64,000 bases of DNA from Benincasa hispida. Lineage: Eukaryota > Streptophyta > Magnoliopsida > Cucurbitales > Cucurbitaceae. The DNA lies in assembly GCF_009727055.1 (NCBI RefSeq), contig NC_052351.1, positions 54,723,441-54,787,440 on the forward strand. Reading direction: 5' to 3'. This document shows, piece by piece, positions 33,988 through 44,048 of this stretch (position 1 is its first letter; the number at the start of each line of letters is the position of its first letter). The translations under genes and the position numbers were made by a program. The notes below the pieces were generated by a model. That model ran no database searches, was not told where the DNA came from, and saw only the letters and a program-made list of their open reading frames with translations.

Positions 33988-34170
33988 CTATGCGTTGGTG
34001 GCTAGCACCATGCGCCTATGCCAAGCAAGCCGTGCGAGTGAGCCATGCGTCGAGGATGGATGGTAACCCTATGCATTTNCTATGCGTTGGTGGCTAGCAC
34101 CATGCGCCTATGCCAAGCAAGCCGTGCGAGTGAGCCATGCGTCGAGGATGGATGGTAACCCTATGCATTT
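33988..34170. repeat. Exact 91-bp direct duplication around a single N
   Basis: 33988-34078 and 34080-34170 are identical over 91 bp, with one N at 34079 between them. No other family-A copy has this duplication. It looks like two contig ends that overlap and were joined without merging. Confidence 0.9.
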
Positions 34171-34531
34171 TTGTTGGTTAGCTCCTTGCGATGGCTAAGT
34201 TGAATTTTAATGATAGTGAATTGGCTTGCTATGCATTGAGTAGAGGCTATGCGTTGTTTATGGACTAGGCATTGAGCATCCAAGAGTTGGATGCATACAA
34301 GGGTGAGGTCACATAGAAAACGTCATCAAAACCATGTTTCTTCTTGAGAGGAAAGCCTTAAGCCTTAAGAATTTGAGGTGGTGGCATTAGATTGGAGGCT
34401 CATGCATTAGCAACATGGGAGTAAGACACTTAGCTTGCGATGATCACAACATTGCGTTGATGAGGTGAGAAGGAGACACTTGGCCATGCAGCCAAGTAGG
34501 TGGTGTCAACTCCGAAGAAAGTTTGGATCCA

Positions 34532-34540
34532 TATAAATAG
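34532..34540 (+). promoter_or_regulatory. TATA box of A1 3' LTR
   Basis: TATAAATAG in the usual family-A context, followed by agccatgagacttcattttt as in A0. Confidence 0.55.
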
Positions 34541-35333
34541 AGCCATGAGACTTCATTTTTAATTCACAATTCAAAAATACCGTAAAAAGAGTGGGAAAGT
34601 AGAGCAAACCTTGCGTTGGAGCCAAATCCATGCATAAGTCATAGAGGACGCATTGGACAAAGAAGTCTGAAGAGGATGCATCAACTTGGGACTGAAAGCT
34701 CCGAAATTATAGTTTTCAGCGTAGGGCTGCCGGTAGAAAAGCTCGAAGGGATCGGGTTGGAAACTGAGAAGAAGACAAAAGGGTCAGACTATTGGATGAG
34801 TTTGAGGCAATCATAAAGATTCTGTGATTCCGGCCAAACCACGAAGTGTTCTGAGCTAAAATTTTAGGGTAATCTTTTTTAGACATTTTAGAATATTTTT
34901 GTAGAAGGAAGTATTTCAATATAAGGTCCAGAACTAGGAGAAATCTAAGATGTAAGTTGAATCTGGATTCTAGGGATGAAAAGGGAGCCCGAGTAGAAAA
35001 GGGAGCTACTAAAGTGAAAAGCTCCTAAGCAATCAAGGTGAGTGGCTAAAATTTTTTTCTAAAATATTTGCTTAAAATGTTTGATTACAATGTGTTATAG
35101 AAAGCATGTTTTAAAGAAGATTATTCTCATGCCAGCTAGTTTTACAAAGTAATTTCCAAGCAAACCATGAATTATGTTTTAAACGCATGCATGTGTGAGA
35201 AATTGTTGAAAAGCGATTTATATGTGTTAAATATACTCAGCATGCGTTAGCACCTTTAAAGCCATGTTTTTATGTGTTATACTTTACATGGTTTAAAGAG
35301 AAAGTCATTTATGACTAGTTTTACTTAAAATGC

Positions 35334-35501
35334 GATACCAAAGGACATGTGAGAAGCTATCCACCCAACTAGATACTGAAGGACATTTGAGAAGGTATCT
35401 ATTGGTATTGAAGGACGTTTGAGAAGGTACCAAACCAACCAGATATTGAAAGACGTTTGAGAAGGTATCTGAACAGAAGTACCTAAGGTATGAAGGTACT
35501 T
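35334..35501 (+). repeat. Five-hairpin array, A1 3' LTR
   Basis: Fourth copy of the array. Unit 1 has a mispaired arm (gatacc versus gctatc), unit 3 reads GGTATT/GGTACC with G-T pairs, and unit 5 is perfect (AAGTACC/GGTACTT). Confidence 0.7.
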
Positions 35502-36234
35502 AGTATGGCCACGTGCATGTAGGTAGAGTCAGAGATTGAGCAAAAGGGTTCTCTCTTGACTAGTAGTTGGTGTTGGGATTGTTTTATCCACAGTAAGGGT
35601 TATTCTCAACTGAGAAATAGTTTTACTGTTTTATGATTAAAACAACTTTATATGTTTTATGCTTGGAAAATGTTTATACTGCAGTACAAGTACTGTAGAA
35701 GCTTATATTTTCAGTTAATCCTTTATTGAGATTTGCATGAGAATCAATTATCTTTCTTAAGTCACTCACTAGGCGTAAGCTCACCCCGTTTTCAAATGTT
35801 TTCTCCCCCCCCCCCCCCCCAGGTAGCAGTCAAACCCTCTAAAGGACAAAGAGATTTGTAACCCATCGGTTTAGGCGGTTATTGTTAATATTGTAGACAT
35901 GTTACTGTTGTTCATGTAGGGATTAGGGTTTTTGGGTTCTGGGGACTTGTAAATCTAGTGTTGTAATGACTCTAAATATGTTATGTTTCTAAATTAATAA
36001 ATTGTTGGCCTAAAGACATTCTGTTATATATAGTTTATATTTTGGCATCAAAGTTATTAGGCAGTATGTGTCAGCCAAAGGGTTCATATCTGCTGCAGTC
36101 ACGCCCTTTTTCAGGCTTAGAGGTTAGTCTGGGGCGGGGTGTGACACATTATTAGTTTTTTTTTTTTTTGCTAAATTAAATTGGTTTCTTTGTAATTATA
36201 GTTATTCTAAAAGAATATGTTTATCTTTTTCAGC

Positions 36235-37201
36235 ATAAAAAGCTCAATAATTCAACTCTTAGCGATAATTATTTGGCATGAAAATCAAATCTAAACACAA
36301 TACTAGTAGTTGACGATCTAAGATTTGTCTTAACTGAGGAATGTCCTCAAACCACAGCCTCAATTGCTAACCGAACTGTTCCGGAAGCATACGATCGATG
36401 GGTCAAAGCCAATGAAAAGGCCTGTGTTTACATTCTTTCCAGCATGTCTGATGTTTTGGCAAAGAAACATGAATCCTTAGCTACGGCTAAAGAGATAATA
36501 GATTCATTAAGAGAAATGTTTTGGCAACCATCATGGTCCCTTAGACACGAGGCAATTAAGCACATTTTCACAAAGCGGATGAAGAAGGGGATCTCTATTA
36601 GAGAATATGTTTTGGACATGATGATGCACTTCAATATCGCTGAAGTAAATGGCAGACCAATTGATGAGACTAATCAGGTTAGTTGTATCTTACAATCTCT
36701 TCTGAAGAGTTTTATACATTTTCAGACAAATGCGTCTTTAAATAAGATAGAATTTAACCTCACTGCCCTTTTTAATGAGCTTCAGCAATTCCAAAACCTT
36801 ACTTTAGGTAAGGGGAAGGAAGTGGAAGCAAATGTTGCTGCCATTAAGAAAAAATTTATTAGAGGATCTTCCTCTAAAAACAAAGTTGAACCCTCTAAAG
36901 CTCAAATGAAAAAGAAGAGAAAAGGACAGGCTCCCAAGATAAAAAAGGGAAAGAAGGATGCACATAAAGGAAAATATTTCCACTATAACGAAAATGGGCA
37001 TTGGAAGAGAAATTGCCCGAAGTACCTTGCAGAGAAGAAAGCTGGAAAAACGACACAAGGTAAATATGATTTACTGGTCGTTGAAACATGTTTAGTGGAA
37101 TATGATACTTTAACTTGGATACTAGATTCAGGAGCCACTAATCATATTTGTTTCTCGTTTCAGGAAACTAGTTCTTGGAAAAAACTTGAAGAAGGTGAGA
37201 T
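36235..37201 (+). pseudogene. Copia C1 gag and start of protease
   Basis: The gag of a Ty1/copia element resumes 89 bp after the A1 insertion. The opening codon appears as ATA (36235), followed by a short deletion and an in-frame TGA at 36279-36281 where relatives have Trp. The long frame then runs clean to 37232. It holds the copia gag domain (LREMFWQPSWSLRHEA, MKKGISIREYVLDMM, about 36500-36620), a Lys-rich linker, a zinc-knuckle-like YNENGHWKRNCPK (about 36980-37020, first Cys replaced by Tyr) and the protease active site LDSGATNHIC (about 37125-37155). Coding is cut at 37201 by an inserted adapter sequence, so most of the protease is missing. Confidence 0.85.
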
Positions 37202-37239
37202 CTGTCTCTTATACACATCTAGATGTGTATAAGAGACAG
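37202..37239. other. Sequencing adapter: two back-to-back Tn5 mosaic ends
   Basis: CTGTCTCTTATACACATCT (37202-37220) is followed directly by its reverse complement (37221-37239). The 19-mer is the Tn5 transposase mosaic end used in Nextera kits, and the 38-bp palindrome is the junction left by Nextera mate-pair circularisation. Left of it lies copia protease (SSWKKLEEGE), right of it the gag-pre-integrase domain (YLWHLRLGHINLNRI). Related elements have roughly 100 codons or more between these. It is contamination, not plant DNA. Confidence 0.97.
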
Positions 37240-37441
37240 CAAAAGACGCCTATCTATGGCACCTAAGACTTGGTCACATAAATCTCAATAGGATTGGGAG
37301 ATTGGTCAAGAGTGGACTTTTAAGTCAGTTAGAAGATAACTCTTTACCTCCATGTGAATCCTGTCTTGAAGGAAAGATGACCAAGAGTTCTTTTTCAGGA
37401 AAAGGTCTCAGAGCCAAAGTACCCTTAGAGCACGTACATTT
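37240..37441 (+). pseudogene. Copia C1 gag-pre-integrase segment
   Basis: Reads YLWHLRLGHINLNRIGRL then SLPPCESCLEGKMTKSSF and PLEHVH. It holds the HHCC-type zinc-binding region at the start of copia integrase (H-x3-H near LRLGHINL, C-x2-C in CESC). It follows the adapter and is cut by the solo LTR at 37442. The matching part resumes at 40549. Confidence 0.8.
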
Positions 37442-40400
37442 TGTCACACCCCTTTCCAGATTTTCCTTCTAACCTAGAACGATGCGTGAAGACGTTAAAC
37501 ATAACTTCTCTCCATGACATCTAACATCCCAATTCTTAACATATCCTGTACTCAAGATCAAACCCAAACTTTCAAAACCCATTTCCAAAAATAATCTATG
37601 TTCATTGACATAGTTTATGAATTTGATTCAGCTTAAATCACAATACTGTTTAAAGAGATTTACAGACCAGCAGTACGGATTATTTTGAACAAAACCTCCC
37701 ATGACATGTAACTCACAAGTTCTAGCTATTATGGAATATTCTCAAATACATGCACAAACAATACAACAAATTTTTAATAACACTAGTGGCGTTTGACGGA
37801 TCAGCAGGCACCAGGAACTTGTCGCTACCTAGGGTGGGGAAAAACATAAAACATGGAAAGCATGAGCTAAAACCCAGTGAGTGATAGTTTAATATAAACA
37901 TAAGCTATCGCTTTCTAAATCATCAATAAAGTTTATCAAATCATTTAGTAAACAATTGAACAAAGTATAAAAGATTCAACAACATCCCAAACACGTGCTA
38001 GTAAAAAAAAGTGGCATGATCAACTCTCATAAGCACATTATAAAGCATTCAGTCGTTATCAGAAAACCACACCAACTCTGTACCCAAATACTCGTTTACA
38101 ACGGCGGGTTACTCTGGACAAAGAATGCCCCCCTCCCCCCGCCCCCGGTGTAAACCAAATCACAAGGTCATACGTGCATGCAGAGCTGCCTCAAGGCTAA
38201 GTATAAATACACCACAGGCCAAAGTTACTCTGGACTCCCCGGTATACTCTGGCCATATCTAACATTGGTGGTAGCCCCCTGATAGCCTAGGTGGCACTAT
38301 AGACACAGGTTCCTCTGGACTTCTCGATATACTCTAGCCACATCTGACCCTGGTAACCCCCTGATCGCCTAAGCGATGCTACTGAAACACATTCAAGTAG
38401 CACGGAAAAATAACCATCTATCGGGTACAAAAATTAGTAGTTTGAAACCACTTTCACAAACATTCAACATTTTTAAATTCAACATCAAGAGGTTTTCATA
38501 TAAAACAATACAAGTCATAATTGTGTAAACTCTAGTTCCAAACAACATTTTGATAAATCAAGATCGTATAAAACCATCGAGAGTTTATAAATCATGATTT
38601 AAACATTTTTGAAATATCAATCAAGTAAAACAGATCATGCCATCACATTTCATAAATCATAACATACTATAATATATAATTAATTTCTATATCAAAACAT
38701 TCGAAAGTAAACCACTCACTGTTAATTGGCTCCTCCTTAGAATTTCGGTTTCTCCATCTACCATTTATCCTAAAACTATATTGATAATTCTCTAGTTATC
38801 CCCAACGCAACCATAATCCAATTCTTTAAAAATTAATCTTCAAGTATAACCAATTTCACTTAAACTTTTTCCAAATCCTTAATTTGATTCAAGGTAAAGT
38901 TTGATTTGTAATTTGGTCCTTCAATTGCTCTAAAATTATCTCAAGACCTTAAAATTAATCTTCAATAAAAACTAATTCTATTCAAATTTTCCTTAATTTT
39001 TCTCATTAATCCTAATTAGGGTTTACTTTAAATTAACCCCTTAATCAACTTCAGAGTTGACTTAGGATCCCAATTTCTTCTAATTACAGGTTTAAGGTAT
39101 CATAACAATACCAATTGGATCCATAATTATGCTTGAGAAAACCTTAATTGATTTTCCAGCTTTTAATGACAGAATATAGATGCCAGACAGGAGTAAAACC
39201 AGGAAAGTCAACTCTTTCTTCAACTTCCAGCCCATAAATTTTCAGATTTGGCCTCTGTTTTTCCGGTGAGCTTTTCAGACTTAAATTCATCATTTTCCAG
39301 CCATTTAAAGCTTAGTTAGCATATACAAACCTTTTACTCATCCTCTTAGTTAACTTACCTCAAATTTTGGACGTCCGAATTGCCCTATAACTCCCGGAAT
39401 CAACCAAACTCTCCACAGTACCCCTGTTTTTCCGGCGAGAAGTTGCAGCTCTTTTAGAGCTTAAAATAAAAAGTTTCAGCCAATAACGATCCAATAAAAT
39501 ACTATGAAACTATAGAACGACCTTATAAGTAACTTACCATTAAATTTGGAGCTTTGAATTAGTCTCTAACTCCACGAATTTGCTAAAAACTCGAGTATCC
39601 TCTATTTTCGCGACAACTCTAGCGCCACTGTTTTTCTTCGTTTTCTTTACTTCGTCGACCAAATTTCTTCAAATCAAGCCGCCTACAAGCTTCTGATTTA
39701 CTTCCTCTTTAATTTTCTTTCATTTTTGCCCAATTTTCCTTCACAAGAATGGCCCTAATTCGGAAACAACTTTTTCCTCTTCTTCGGTCGGCCAAACTCA
39801 AAACAATTCGAAATTCCATTTTTCTCTTGGTTTTCCAGCTTCAGTTTCAAGTTTAAACGTGCCCAGATGATGAATCTTTAATCTCAAATCCATCCAATGA
39901 GAAATTTCAATAGAAAGCACCTTAATTTTTCCAAAATATCTCAAATTCTCTTTTTTCCTCTTCCTCTCGGTTTTCCTATTAATTCACCAATTTCCATTCA
40001 AAACTAGCTGTAACGTCCTCTAAGAAAAATGTTAATAAACCTCTTAACTTACTAACCTCAAAATTGCAGCTTCAAATTCAATTTCTACAGCTCGGAAACA
40101 TAAAAAAACTAAAGCCTGCTCAGACTGTCCGAAATTCAGTCTTAATTCGACTTTTCATTCAAATTCCTTTAATTTTCAGCTAGTTTTGCCCAATAAGTCT
40201 TAAACAAGCCAAATTTACCTTTAAAACTCAAAAATTACAAAAATTTCACCACTTTTCAAATTGTTGACCTTTTTTTTTCTACTTTGAGTTTGACCATTTG
40301 ACCGTTGACTTTTACAATTGACTTTGACCTGTCCTTTACATGCTCAACTAGTTCATTACACTTAAATTATTCCCCGAGTTCTTACTTCCTCTTCATAAAT

Positions 40401-40548
40401 GAAACAAATGTCAATCCAAATATTTTTATTTTTAATTATTAATCTTAACAAGAGATCCACATCAAACTTTATCTCAAGTCCCCGAGTTCAATCTCAACTA
40501 TGTGCTTCCTAATATCCTAAGAAAGAGTAGAAGAAGAGAGGGCTTACA
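37442..40548 (-). mobile_element. 3.1-kb gypsy solo LTR inserted in copia C1 integrase (minus)
   Basis: Ends are TGTCACACCCC.. at 37442 and ..GGGCTTACA at 40548. Flanks are CATTT (37437-37441) and CATTC (40549-40553), a 5-bp target duplication with one change, and removal restores the copia frame (cacgtacattcggacc). Read on the minus strand, it ends ggggtgtgaca like family A. It also carries actcactgggttttagctca...ccctaggtagcgac (about 37920-37800), parallel to cactcactgggcgcaagctc...acaggttagcg of family A. It is therefore a related but longer LTR, orientation minus. It has no genes and shows repeated actctgga-type words at 38110-38340. Confidence 0.7.
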
Positions 40549-42706
40549 CATTCGGACCTTTGTGGACCAATGAATGTCAAGGCTCGAGGTGGTTATGAAT
40601 ATTTCATCAGTTTTATTGATGATTGTTCAAGGTATGGTCATGTCTACCTGCTTCATCATAAGTCTGATTCTTTTGAAAAATTCAAAGAATATAAGGATGA
40701 AGTTGAGAATGAATTAGGTAAAACAATAAAGACATTTCAATCAGATCGAAGCAAAGAGTATATGGACATACGATTCCAAGACTATTTGATAGAATACGGG
40801 ATCCAGTCACAACTCTCTGCACCTAGTACGCCTCAGCAAAATGGTGTACAGAAAGAAGAAACCGAACCTTATTAGATATGGTTCGCTCTATGATGAGCTA
40901 TGCTCAATTGCCTGATTCCTTTTGGGGATATGCACATATTTTGAACAACGTTCCCTCTAAAAGTGTTTCAGAAACACCTTATGAGCTATGGAAAGGGCGT
41001 AAAAGTAGTTTACGTCACTTTAGAATTTGGGGTTGTCCAGCACATGTGTTGGTACAAAATCCCAAGAAATTGGAACATCGTTCAAAGTTATGTCTATTTG
41101 TAGGTTATCCAAAGGAAACAAGGGGTGGTCTGTTTTATCATCCTCAAGAAAACAAGGTATTTATATCAACAAATGCCACATTCTTAGAGAAAGACCACAT
41201 TAGAAATCATCAACCACGCAGTAAAATAGTGTTGAAGGAAATTTCAAAAGACGCTACAAATATACCTAGTTCATCTACTAAAGTAATAGATAAAGCTAGT
41301 ATTTCTGGTTAGTCACATCATTCTCAAGAATTGAGAGTACCTCGACGTAGTGGGAGAGTCATTCATCAGCCTGACTGCTATTTGGGTTTAACTGAAACTC
41401 AAATCATCATACCTGATGAGGGTATAGAGGATCCATTGACCTATAAACAGGCAATGAATGATGTGGACCGTGACCAGTGGATAAAAGCTATCGACCTTGA
41501 AATGGAGTCAATGTACTTTATTCAGTCTGGACTCTTATAGATAAACCAAGTGATGTGAAATCAATTGGTTTCAAATGGATCTACAAGAGAAAACGAGATC
41601 AAGTCGGTAAAGTACATACTTTTAAGGCTTGACTTGTGGCAAAGAGTTATACCCAGAGAGAAGGAGTGGGCTATGAAGAAACTTTCTCTCCCATTGCCAT
41701 GTTAAAGTTGATAAGAATACTCTTATACATTGTAACTTTATATGACTATGAAATTTGGCAAATGGATGTCACGACAGCCTTTTTGAATGGAAATCTTGAA
41801 GAGAGTATCTATATGGTTCAACCAGAAGGGTTTATAGTTAAGGGTCAAGAACAAAAGGTTTGTAAGCTTGAGAAATCCATTTATGGATTAAAACAAGCTT
41901 CCAGGTCCTAGAATATAAGGTTTGATACTGAAATCAAATCTTCTGGCTTTGAACAGAATGTTGACCAGCCTTGTGTTTACAAAAAGATCATTAATTCTGT
42001 TATAGTGTTCTTGGTTTTATATGTTGATGTAATTATACTCATTGGGAATGATGTAGGATATCTTACTGACGTCAAGCAATGGCTAGATACACAATTCCAA
42101 ATGAAAGATTTAGGAAATGTGCAGTATATTCTTGGGATCCAAATTATTCGAAATTGCAAGAACAGGACACTAGCCATGTCTCAAGCATCTTATATAGAAA
42201 AACTGTTGTCTAGATATAAAATGCAGAATTCCAAAAAGGGTCTGTTGCCTTTCAGACATGGAAATCATCTATCAAATGAACAATGTCCTAAGACACCTCA
42301 AGATGTTGAGGATATGAGAAATATTCGCTATACTTCCGCTATTGGAATCCTGATGTATGCAATGTTATGTACTAGACCTGACATATGCTACTCAGTAGGG
42401 ATCGTCAATAGGTACTAGTCTAATCTTGGTCGTGATCATTGGATTGTCGTTAAGAACATCTTAAAGTATATCAGGAGAACTAGGGACTACATGCTCGTGT
42501 ATAGTGTTAAGGATCTAATCCTTACTGGATACATTGACTCTGATTTCCAAACTGATCAAGATGCTAAAAAGTCTACATCTTGATCAGTGTTCACTCTTAA
42601 CGGATGAGCAGTAGTGTGGAGAAGCGTAAAACAGAATTATATAGCTGACTCCACAATGGAAGCTAAATACATAGCTGCTTGCGCAGCAACAAAAGAAGCA
42701 ATATGA
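40549..42706 (+). pseudogene. Copia C1 integrase, reverse transcriptase and partial RNase H
   Basis: The integrase core continues (MNVKARGGYEYFISFIDD, 40570 on) with the second acidic region QSDRSKEYMD and TPQQNGVQ near 40830. A frameshift near 40860 and a small deletion at about 40930 follow. The linker ends FLEKDHIRNHQPRSK (about 41200). Reverse transcriptase (41331-42418) has FSPIAMLKLIRILL, MDVTTAFLNGNLEESIYMVQPEGF and a catalytic motif LVLYVDVIILIG (42012-42047), where the usual YVDD is YVDV. TGA at 41630-41632 and TAG at 41909-41911 replace Arg and Trp codons. RNase H stops at TGA 42704-42706, where Trp is expected, and then turns into LTR sequence. Confidence 0.85.
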
Positions 42707-44048
42707 CCTAGGTAACTTATTCTTAATCTTGAGCTAACTATGAACTTCTATTCACTCGGAATTATCCTTAGATCTGTATAGGTGAGGGTAGCTCATTATC
42801 GCTGGCCCAATAAGCCTCCCATTTCAAGGGTAAGATTAGGTGGATAGCTGGGAACATAGGGTGCAAGACAGAATTCACTCCTACCCGTTATAGGGATAGT
42901 AGATAGGTTGTTTCCTTTAGTACTGAATCTAGGTCTTGAACAAGGGGCCCCACCCTCTCCTTGGCTCGAGAGGGGTTCGGTTTATAGGTTGGACCTCAAA
43001 CCAATTGTTCATTAGAGGATCAGTGGAACTTAAGGAATAAGATGTAGTCTTGGGAGTAAAACGGTTTTTATGACTCAGCCGAGATGACGAACGACCTATG
43101 AAGGATTAGCTTACTAATCATGGTTATATCATATGGACGCAAATATATTTATAGTGAGGGGAGTGCAACTACGGAACTATAATGGAATGACCCGTTAGTT
43201 AACGAATGTTGATTAGCTCCGTCTAAAAGAGTTTAGCCAACTAATTTCGGATCATTGGAGCCCATGATCTATAGGTCCATTAGGTTCCCCTTCTAGCTCA
43301 TATGGAATAAACTTAGAACAGTATGATAGAAATTAGGTGAAGAGAGAGAAACTGACAAGTATATTTGATATAGTGGTCGGTTTTCAGTTTAAAGATACAG
43401 CTTTAATGATTAAATGTGATTTAAATATCACGAATATGAATACGTTCATATTCGGAAGCTCGGAAATAATGGAAATGGTCAAAGATGTAAAAAGTCAAAG
43501 ATTTGATTTTTCACTTTGAAAAGTCAAACTTTGACTGGCTTTATATTCAAATGTGATTTGAATTTCGAGAAATGAACACGGATTCATGCTTGAGAGGTCA
43601 AAATTAGTCAACACAGAAAAAATCCTAAAAAGTCAAATTGTTGACTTTTTGGTAAAAATTTGACTTTGACAAAATGACCATTTTGCCCTTTGACTAAAGT
43701 TAGTGGGAAAATCCAAACTTTTTGTTGGATAATTCCACTAATAAGATAGTGGGCTACGTGTTGGCTTATAGTGGAGACATCAAGCCCACTTAGATAGTTG
43801 ATTTTGAGGTGTTGGGCTTTTATGAATTTGTTTCATGCAATTTTTGCATGGTTCTTTTCTATAAATTTGGGCTTTCAATTTAGATAGAGGACTTTTGACA
43901 ATTTTTCCAAAATTAGTTTCTAAATTGGGCTGGAAAAAATCACCATTTTTGAGAAATATCAAAACCCAAACCCAACCCAAAAAAATCCATCTCCATTTCC
44001 ATATCTTTCTCTTTCTCAGTTTCTTCATCCATCGGGCCCCACAACCCA
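42707..44048 (+). mobile_element. Family-B copia LTR fragment at the 3' edge of C1
   Basis: Begins mid-LTR at cctaggtaactt, aligned with 12420, 16430 and 20940, and ends within the gtttcttcatccatcgggccccacaaccc segment that matches 23875-23905. The U3 start, the end of RNase H and the last part of U5 are missing. The frame at 43337-43519 is not a known protein. Confidence 0.7.

Larger units (their letters stand above)
26118..36146 (+). mobile_element. Tekay/Del-like Ty3/gypsy element A1, inserted in the C1 leader
   Basis: Order: a 5' LTR region with a duplicated middle (26118-30945), primer site, gag, protease and RT (30949-33818), then a direct fusion into a partial 3' LTR (33819-36146). 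CATTA occurs at 26112-26116 and 36147-36151, one base off the expected left position, which suggests a 5-bp target duplication in the copia leader. RNase H, integrase and the polypurine tract have been deleted. The element also holds a 25-N gap and a single N. Confidence 0.7.
33819..36146 (+). mobile_element. Partial 3' LTR of A1
   Basis: Begins inside the GC-rich U3 array (cgtgcgtcgaggtgccctgcc, compare 26716-26736) and runs to TGTGACA at 36146. Contains the N-flanked duplication (33988-34170), a TATA box (34532-34540), a hairpin array (35334-35501) and a poly-C run (about 35804-35820). The first part of U3 is missing because of the fusion to RNase H. Confidence 0.8.

Noticed and set aside
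37202..37239. Perfect 38-bp palindrome considered as a transposon end, terminator or protein-binding site
   Set aside because: It is exactly two Tn5 mosaic ends, a laboratory adapter.
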